Shown here: positions 55,181 through 64,000 of the stretch, piece by piece
How the letters are laid out: each line of letters starts with the position of its first letter
Numbering within the stretch: position 1 is the stretch's first letter
NCBI RefSeq assembly: GCF_014201885.1
Contig: NZ_JACHFN010000009.1
Coordinates: forward strand, 16,001 to 80,000
DNA length: 64,000 nt
Reading direction: 5' to 3'
Origin: Deinococcus budaensis
Lineage (GTDB): Bacteria; Deinococcota; Deinococci; Deinococcales; Deinococcaceae
Translations under genes and position numbers: made by a program
The notes under the pieces: model-generated
What the model saw: only the letters and a program-made list of their open reading frames with translations
What the model was told of the DNA's origin: nothing
The model's database searches: none

Positions 55181-55671
55181 CACACCACCTCCCGGGCGCG
55201 GTCGCGCAGGCGTCGGCCCTCGTCCAGCCAGCCGCTCAGGCCGATCAGGAGGAGGGGAAGAGCCAGGCTCAGCAGGGTGGAGAGCACCGCCGAGGGCATC
55301 CACAGGGCGGACAGTTCGGCGCTGGTCTGAACAGACCGAGGCCATAGGATGAGGATCACCAGTGAGAACAGCCCTGCCAGCAACAGCCAGCGCCCCCCCT
55401 GACCCACCCGCTGCGCGACCTCACCGTCAAGGGGTCCGGCCCGCCGGGCACGGGTCAGCGCCACGCGCAGGTGGCCGAAGCCCAGCGCGGTGATCAGCAT
55501 CCAGACCGTCAGGCCCGACATCAGCGGCCGGAAGCCGGGAACGTAAGCTCTCGGTCCGACGCCGAGATCGAGGATGACCAGCAGGCTGCAAAAGACCATC
55601 CCCAGCCATGCCAGCACCCAGCCCAGGGTCACGCCCAGCCCCAGCACGCCCAGCAGGTTCGACAGCCGCAT
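55180..55671 (-). CDS. Four-helix membrane protein of the XRE/DUF2975 operon
   Basis: 163 residues, GAGGAGG before the ATG. Four hydrophobic helices, with a basic loop HLRVALTRARRAGPLDGEVA and the tail LDEGRRLRDRAREVV. Size and layout resemble the DUF2975-like neighbour, so it may be a divergent paralog, but similarity is weak by eye. First gene of the operon downstream of the palindromic site. Confidence 0.7.
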   Translation of the reverse strand: MRLSNLLGVLGLGVTLGWVLAWLGMVFCSLLVILDLGVGPRAYVPGFRPLMSGLTVWMLITALGFGHLRVALTRARRAGPLDGEVAQRVGQGGRWLLLAGLFSLVILILWPRSVQTSAELSALWMPSAVLSTLLSLALPLLLIGLSGWLDEGRRLRDRAREVV

Positions 55672-55702
55672 CCCCGACCTCCTCAGAGAGCCGTTTACCG
55701 AA

Positions 55703-55719
55703 AAACGATGTTATCGTTT
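55703..55719 (-). promoter_or_regulatory. Palindromic operator before the XRE/DUF2975 operon
   Basis: AAACGAT-GTT-ATCGTTT (55703-55719), a perfect 7-bp inverted repeat with a 3-nt centre, in an AT-rich stretch 32 nt before the operon start at 55671. Size and symmetry fit a dimeric XRE repressor. Confidence 0.6.
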
Positions 55720-55764
55720 CTCAATATGTAGACCGGGCAGGGGGCTGTCAAGCAGGGCTGAGCT

Positions 55765-57300
<1,536 letters not shown>

Positions 57301-57351
57301 GGGCTGGATTGTCTCACGCGGCGGCCCGGGGGGTGCCCAGAGGGCCGGTGC

Positions 57352-58629
57352 TCAGGGGGCCAGGTCGATGGTGACGGGCGCGGCGCTGGGGGCAGTCACG
57401 GTGACGCGGCCGGGCGTGAAGCCCTCGGCGGCCACGCGCAGGGTGTAGGTGCCGGGGCGCGGGAACTGCACCGTCCCGGGCGCGCGGCCCAGGTCCCGCC
57501 CGGCGGGCAGGTTCGCCCCCGGCGGCGCCTGGATCACGCTCAGGCGCACCGGGATGCCCGGCTCTCCGCGCACGGTGAAGCGCACGGGGCAGCACGTCTC
57601 GGCAGCAGCGGACAGCGTTCCCGGCTCCGAAGCCGCCGCTCCCGGCGCCGCCCGCTGCGCCCACAGCGCGGCGGCCAGCGCCAGCAGCCCGAGCAGCACC
57701 AGCGCGGGCCACAGCCACGCCGGACGGCGCGGGCGCGCGCGCGGCGGCAAGGCGCCCTCCCGGCCCGGCTTCACGACCCGGCGGGTGCCGTCGGCGTTCC
57801 AGGCGATGCGCACCGGCTCTCCGATGCGCCGCCGGGTGGAGTCGGGGAGGGGGACCGGGGCAGGGGGAGCTGGAGAGGCGGCGGTCGCCTCCCCGGTTCT
57901 GCCCTCCTCGGGAGAAGGGGCCACAGTGTCCAGCGCGGCGGGGCGGGCGGCGTCCCCTGGGTCTGGCCCCGGGTCTGGTCCCGGCGCGGCCACGATGACC
58001 TTCACCGTGCTCTCCGGCGCGGCGCCCGGCGTCGGCAGGGGGGTGGCGTCCGCGAGGGCGGGTGCGGGGGCTGCCTCGGCTTGCTCCTCGGCAGTCACGC
58101 CCGGAGCGTCCAGCCGCGCCAGCAGGTCGCGGGCGCTCGCGTCTTCGGGGGCACCCCGCAGGGCGGGAGGCAGGCCGCCCAGCGCCTCCAGGGTGCCGCG
58201 CAGGTCGCGCAGGTCCCCGGCGGCGCTCGGCTCGCCGCCCCAGGGCAGCCCGGCTCCGGCCAGGGCCACCCGGCCGTCCACGCTCCACAGCTGCGCCGCC
58301 TCCACGCCGCCGTGGGTCTGGCCGGCCTCGTGCAGCGCGGCCAGCCCCGCCAGCGCCCCCCGCGCGGCGAGGAGGGGATCGGCGGCGGGCAGGGCGTGGG
58401 GCGGCAGCTCGGTCACCACGTAGGCCACGTCGCCGTCGAGGCCGCCCTCGCTGGGCCGCAGCAGGGCCGGGTGCTGGGGCAGCTCGGGCAGCGGCGCCAC
58501 GTGCGGCAGCACATGCAGCAGCACCGGCATCCCGGTCAGGCGGTCGGTGGCGCGCAGGGTCCGCACCGCCCCGGCAGGCCGGTCGCCCGTCAGGTCACGC
58601 GCGGCCACGTAGGGGCCGATGGGCTTCAT
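57352..58629 (-). CDS. Pseudokinase-like membrane protein with PEGA domain
   Basis: 425 residues from the ATG at 58629 (leaderless, TATACT, 7 nt). The N-terminal region (about 1-180) looks like a degenerate Ser/Thr kinase: start IGPYVAARDL, a conserved-length lobe, then QTHGGVEAAQLWSVDGRVALA where an active kinase would have HRD and N, and AGAGLPW in place of DFG. Ala/Pro linker (about 190-270), basic stretch, one TM (about 310-330), then an extracytoplasmic PEGA domain (about 350-425) with FTVRGEPGIPVRLSVI and GTYTLRVAAEGFTPGRVTVT. No catalytic residues, so a scaffold or sensor is likely. Confidence 0.7.
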   Translation of the reverse strand: MKPIGPYVAARDLTGDRPAGAVRTLRATDRLTGMPVLLHVLPHVAPLPELPQHPALLRPSEGGLDGDVAYVVTELPPHALPAADPLLAARGALAGLAALHEAGQTHGGVEAAQLWSVDGRVALAGAGLPWGGEPSAAGDLRDLRGTLEALGGLPPALRGAPEDASARDLLARLDAPGVTAEEQAEAAPAPALADATPLPTPGAAPESTVKVIVAAPGPDPGPDPGDAARPAALDTVAPSPEEGRTGEATAASPAPPAPVPLPDSTRRRIGEPVRIAWNADGTRRVVKPGREGALPPRARPRRPAWLWPALVLLGLLALAAALWAQRAAPGAAASEPGTLSAAAETCCPVRFTVRGEPGIPVRLSVIQAPPGANLPAGRDLGRAPGTVQFPRPGTYTLRVAAEGFTPGRVTVTAPSAAPVTIDLAP

Positions 58630-58636
58630 CGGGGTC

Positions 58637-58642
58637 AGTATA
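58637..58642 (-). promoter_or_regulatory. -10 box, leaderless pseudokinase gene
   Basis: TATACT followed by exactly 7 nt and the ATG at 58629. Confidence 0.6.
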
Positions 58643-58759
58643 GGCGAGCGAGGGGAAGCGGCCCGCCGAACCCGCTCCCTGAATGCGCTCCTTTCGGGCC
58701 ACGCTTCCTGCCCACCTGCCAGCGTGACCGCGTCCACCGCCCTGCCCCGGCGCCCGGCG

Positions 58760-58765
58760 TATCGT
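58760..58765 (+). promoter_or_regulatory. -10 box, leaderless moaB
   Basis: TATCGT followed by exactly 7 nt and the ATG at 58773. An in-frame GTG at 58764 overlaps this box and is therefore rejected as start. Confidence 0.6.
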
Positions 58766-58772
58766 GCCGACT

Positions 58773-59396
58773 ATGCCGGACCCGACCCCCCCTGGCGCGC
58801 CCACGCCCTCCCCCACCGCGCAGGCGCCGACCGCTCAAGCCCCGGCCAGCCACCGGGCCGCCGCGCCCCGCACGGTGCGGGCGGCGGTTCTCACCGTGAG
58901 CGACACCCGCACGGAAGCGACCGACACCAGCGGCGGCTACCTGCTGGCCGAGTTGCGCGCCGCCGGGCACGCGGTCGTGGGCTACCGGATCGTGAAGGAC
59001 GAGGCGCTCGCCATCCGCGCGGCGTTGGGCGAGCTGCTGGCCGGGGCCGATGTGGTGATTTCCAGTGGCGGCACCGGGATCACCGGGCGGGACGTGACGG
59101 TCGGGGTGGTCGAGTCGCTGCTCAGCAAGCCGCTGCCGGGCTTCGGGGAGCTGTTCCGGATGCTCAGCTACCGCGAGGTCGGCGGCGCGGCGATGCTGTC
59201 ACGGGCGGTGGGGGGGCTGGCGGGCCGCAGTCTGCTCTTTGCCCTGCCCGGCAGCCTGAACGCCGTGCAGACGGGCTGGACAGGCCTGCTCCGAGACGAA
59301 CTCGGGCACCTCGCCTTCGAGGTCGCGCGGCACGGGCAGCCGGACACGGTCCCCGCCGGGCTGACGACCTCGCTCAGCCCGGGCGAGGTGGGCTGA
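58773..59396 (+). CDS. moaB: Molybdenum cofactor biosynthesis protein MoaB/MogA family
   Basis: 207 residues from the ATG at 58773. A Pro/Ala/Thr N-terminal tail (about 1-30) precedes the MoCF domain: [60 protein letters not shown] and [14 protein letters not shown]. Adenylylates molybdopterin or a related step in cofactor synthesis. No other moa genes are adjacent. It is divergent from the pseudokinase gene. Confidence 0.92.
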   Translation: MPDPTPPGAPTPSPTAQAPTAQAPASHRAAAPRTVRAAVLTVSDTRTEATDTSGGYLLAELRAAGHAVVGYRIVKDEALAIRAALGELLAGADVVISSGGTGITGRDVTVGVVESLLSKPLPGFGELFRMLSYREVGGAAMLSRAVGGLAGRSLLFALPGSLNAVQTGWTGLLRDELGHLAFEVARHGQPDTVPAGLTTSLSPGEVG

Positions 59397-59399
59397 GCC

Positions 59400-60182
59400 G
59401 TGGGCGGGTGGGTTGACCTGGTCCCGGCGGCAGGCCTGACGCCGCTGTACGGGCTGACGCTGGCCCTGATCGCCGCCTACTGGCTGTGGCGGGTGGCGCG
59501 CGAGGCCCGGGCGCGCTGGGAGCCGCGCGTGGCGTGGTGGGCGGTGCCGGGGCTGGCGCTGCTGGGGCTGGCACCGCTCTGGGAGGTGCCCGCGCTGTTC
59601 GGCCTGGGCGCGGCGCTGCTGCTGCTGGCCGAGTTCTGGCCGGGCGCGTTCCGGCCCGCCCGCGAGCGCCCCGGCTGGGCCTGGCCGATGGTCGGCGTGC
59701 TGGGCGGCCTCGCGCTGCTGGGGCTGGTCGCGGCGCAGCGCGGCAGCGAGGTCGCCCTGGCGGCGGCCCTCGCCTCGCTGCTGGCAGGGCTGGGGGGCCT
59801 GAGCGCCTGGGCGCTCTACCGTGCCCGCCCGGCCCGCCCCCCGGGCCTGGAGGTCCGCTTCGGCCAGGTGCGCCAGCCCGAGTGGCCCGACCTGAGCGTG
59901 ACCCTGACCGGCCAGGGCGCGCGGCTGGTCAACGTGTCGGGCGGCCCGCTGCGGCTGGCCGGCTGGTCGCCTTCGGGCAGCAACGCCTGGCTGCGGGTGC
60001 GCGACGAGGGCGGCGCCCCGCTGAACGTGCTGGCGGCCGGGCAAAGCGCCTTTTTGCCGCTGGGCGCGCGGGAAGGCGGCGTGCGGGTGTGGTACCTCCC
60101 GGCCCGCCGCCGCAGTGAGGCCCGCCTCTTTCGCGCCGACTGGACCCCGCAGGCTTACGCCGACTCGCGGGTGCTGAACTGA
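59400..60182 (+). CDS. Integral membrane protein of unknown function
   Basis: 260 residues, GTG start 3 nt after moaB. Four hydrophobic helices in the first 145 residues ([91 protein letters not shown]), then a soluble beta-rich C-terminal domain (about 150-260) with [20 protein letters not shown] and [17 protein letters not shown]. No family recognised. Co-transcription with moaB is likely from spacing. Confidence 0.7.
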   Translation: MGGWVDLVPAAGLTPLYGLTLALIAAYWLWRVAREARARWEPRVAWWAVPGLALLGLAPLWEVPALFGLGAALLLLAEFWPGAFRPARERPGWAWPMVGVLGGLALLGLVAAQRGSEVALAAALASLLAGLGGLSAWALYRARPARPPGLEVRFGQVRQPEWPDLSVTLTGQGARLVNVSGGPLRLAGWSPSGSNAWLRVRDEGGAPLNVLAAGQSAFLPLGAREGGVRVWYLPARRRSEARLFRADWTPQAYADSRVLN

Positions 60183-60244
60183 GACCGCCTCCGCCCCCGC
60201 TCCTCACCTTCCGTTCAGGCCCGGGGGGGTATGGTGGCGGAATC

Positions 60245-61311
<1,067 letters not shown>

Positions 61312-61315
<4 letters not shown>

Positions 61316-61686
61316 CGCGGGCGGGCCGGGTGCTGGGCTGCCTGCTGGGGCTGCTGGGGGCCGCCGAGGCGCTGCGGACACCCTCGGCCGACCTCAGCCT
61401 GCGCGCTTCTTTCGGCGGGGCGGTGCTTCAGGGCCGCGTCACGGCCGGGGCCGACGACGAGCTGAGCGGCATCTGGAGCGGCAGCGGACGCGCCCGGCTG
61501 CTGCGCTGCACGCCGCGCTGCGAGGCGGTCGCGGCCATTCCGGTCACCGGCACCCTGCGGCTGGGCGCCGATACCCCCTACCGGGTGGCCCTGGCCGGAG
61601 AGTTCCGGGCCGGGCAGCGGGTGGGGCTGGTCCTGCGCTTTCGCCAGAGCCTGCTGAACGTGGAGGCCGTCGTCGCCCGGCCGTGA
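61312..61686 (+). CDS. Small secreted protein, unknown function
   Basis: 124 residues, ATGA overlap with truD. A hydrophobic N-terminus ([16 protein letters not shown]) acts as signal peptide. The mature part is beta-rich with one CTPRC cysteine pair ([11 protein letters not shown]) and closes with [19 protein letters not shown]. No family recognised. Stop codon overlaps the GTG of the DUF3293-like gene. Confidence 0.65.
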
Positions 61687-62134
61687 CGGTGACGGACCGG
61701 GCCAGCGCCCCAGGCTACGCGCCGCTTTCCTGGGCACGCGCTACGGCCCCCCCGGCGAGCGCTGCGGGCTGTCGAATCAGCCGGGGGTCTCCCCGGCCTG
61801 GGCCAGCAGCGGTCGCTGGGCCGTGGTGACCGCCTGGAATCCGGGCGGCCAGCCTGCCCCCGCCGCCGCGAACGCGCAGGCCCAGGCCGCGCTGCTGCAA
61901 GAGGTCCGGGCCGCCGGCTTCCGGCCGGTGCCTGCCCTCAACGGCGCGGGCGGGTGGGCCGAGGCCGCCTTGCTGGTCCCCGGCGCGCGGCTGCGGCAGG
62001 CCGCGAGCTGGGGCGCCGGTTTCGGGCAGGCTGCGGTCCTGTGGGGCGTGGGCGCCCGCGCGGCCTTGGTCTGGCTGGAAGGGGGCCGGGTGGCGAGCGT
62101 GGAGCGGCGCTGGGCGGTGCGGGCAGGCGATTGA
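61683..62134 (+). pseudogene. DUF3293-like gene with a frameshift
   Basis: The GTG at 61683 overlaps the previous stop (GTGA) and starts [12 protein letters not shown]; after about 61718 that frame soon becomes nonsense and stops at 61826. The frame offset by one continues [60 protein letters not shown] to a stop at 62134, matching the DUF3293 pattern (TAWNP motif). Adding one G within GCGCC near 61718-61723 would restore the frame. Decay or a sequencing error are both possible. Confidence 0.6.
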
Positions 62135-62311
62135 CCGTGGCGCCGACCTCCCGGTTCTCTCCGGCTGTCCCCCGCCGGGGTGCCGCCTGACCAGCCTCTC
62201 GCCGTCCGGGGTCACCGGGACAGCCTTGACGGGGCCCCGCCGCACCAGCACAACGGGCCGGGAGGCTTCCTGCTCGCCTCGCCAGCCCGCCCCCGCCGCT
62301 GGGCGGCCGGA

Positions 62312-63510
<1,199 letters not shown>

Positions 63511-63514
<4 letters not shown>

Positions 63515-64000
63515 GAGGTCCTCCGGTTGTCGTACATCTTCGCCTCCGCTTTCATGGGTCCCTTGCGGCCGCTGGACTGGCCCTCGGTGGTGGGAACGTG
63601 GCCGACCTCCAACAAGCGCTTGAGCCGCCGCAGGTCCTGGCCGATCTGCACGTCGGGGTCCTCGCCCAGCAGCCGGGCGACGGTCGCGCCCAGGGTGCCC
63701 CCCGGCGGGCGGTAGGTCAGCGAGACGTGAATCTCGGTGCCCCGGTCGCCGGGGGCCGGGCGGAACTCCACCTCGCCCTCATTGGGCACGGTCGCGCCCT
63801 CCAGCGAGCGCCACGCGATGCGGCGGCCCGGCTCGTCGGCGGTGATCTCGGCGTCCCACTCGACGCTGGTGCCCGCCGGGGCCTTGGCGACCCAGTGCGA
63901 GCGCTGCCCGCCTTCGCCTTGCACCTTCACCGACTCCAGGTGGTCCATGAAGCGCGGCAGGTTCTCGAAGTCGCGCCAGAAGGTGTACAGCTCACCCGCA
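63511..64000 (-). CDS. SRPBCC (polyketide cyclase-like) protein, 5' end outside window
   Basis: The frame runs off the right edge; 162 residues are seen, beginning [25 protein letters not shown]-like fold with [31 protein letters not shown] and [20 protein letters not shown], the usual pattern of SRPBCC proteins that sit next to zinc dehydrogenases. Internal ATG at 63948 is unlikely to be the true start because conserved sequence continues upstream. C-terminal end has low-complexity [13 protein letters not shown]. Confidence 0.88.

Noticed and set aside
58764..58766. GTG as start of moaB
   Set aside because: It lies inside the -10 box; the ATG at 58773 has the leaderless spacing seen elsewhere.
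62135..62311. Minus-strand coding frame in the gap before the dehydrogenase gene
   Set aside because: No ribosome site or leaderless box, and it runs antisense into the DUF3293-like gene.

Overview
The window is a 64 kb stretch of very GC-rich bacterial chromosome. Gene content and style point to the genus Deinococcus or a close relative: a glycolate oxidase set, a chorismate mutase-DAHP synthase fusion, proline/alanine-rich linkers, DUF4384 and DUF2231 proteins, a lipobox-bearing YidC, and many genes with a TANNNT box ending 5-7 nt before the start codon, the leaderless arrangement common in Deinococcus. No insertion sequence, phage gene or CRISPR array was seen. The region reads as core chromosome with two broken genes.

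Layout. 1-6.0 kb (+): TPR protein (cut at the left edge), SPOR protein, Rex redox repressor and two lipoproteins, tightly packed. 6.2-9.4 kb (-): CpdB-like periplasmic nucleotidase and an FMN-dependent alpha-hydroxy-acid oxidase. 9.5-10.9 kb (+): cyclopropane fatty acid synthase. 10.9-14.3 kb (-): glcD, glcE and glcF in one overlapping unit. 14.4-17.8 kb: PEP synthase and its regulatory kinase/pyrophosphorylase, divergent. 17.8-19.7 kb (-): a histidine kinase coupled to a secreted sulfite-oxidase-fold protein that lacks the metal-ligating cysteine. 19.8-22.2 kb: DUF4384 protein, ZIP transporter, secreted protein. 22.6-24.9 kb (+): pyruvate dehydrogenase E1 alpha and beta, with no E2/E3 in view. 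25.0-27.3 kb (+): C39-like peptidase with TPRs and an alpha/alpha-toroid protein. 27.4-29.9 kb (-): rpmH-rnpA-yidD-yidC.

30.1-34.1 kb (+): FAD monooxygenase, then an Fe-S unit (Mrp ATPase, SufR-like regulator, 2H phosphoesterase). 34.1-37.6 kb (-): chorismate mutase-DAHP synthase, truncated hemoglobin, Tat-exported metallo-beta-lactamase-fold protein, YczE-like membrane protein. 37.8-39.3 kb (+): DUF2231 protein, a 52-residue Pro/Gly protein and an FmdE-like protein. 39.3-40.0 kb (-): a frameshifted AAC(2')-like acetyltransferase and tRNA-Ala(UGC), followed by a CCA nucleotidyltransferase (+). 41.5-48.6 kb: ArsR/SRPBCC pair, GH13 glycosidase, sugar ABC transporter without its ATPase, homoserine dehydrogenase. 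48.7-54.5 kb (+): a leaderless mini-ORF, prfA, a chain of small overlapping genes, an RluD-type synthase and a DEAD-box helicase. 54.5-58.6 kb (-): XRE/DUF2975 unit, guaA, a pseudokinase-PEGA membrane protein. 58.8-62.1 kb (+): moaB, a membrane protein, truD, a secreted protein and a frameshifted DUF3293-like gene. 62.3-64.0 kb (-): zinc alcohol dehydrogenase and an SRPBCC protein cut by the right edge.

How genes work together. Several sets are clear: glycolate oxidation (GlcDEF); control of gluconeogenic PEP synthesis (PpsR/PpsA); membrane insertion (RpmH/RnpA/YidD/YidC); Fe-S cluster carriage with a candidate Fe-S sensor; maltodextrin-type sugar uptake and hydrolysis. The most interesting unexplained items are the metal-less sulfite-oxidase-fold/histidine kinase pair, the pseudokinase-PEGA protein, the mini-ORF coupled to release factor 1, and the two palindromic candidate operators.
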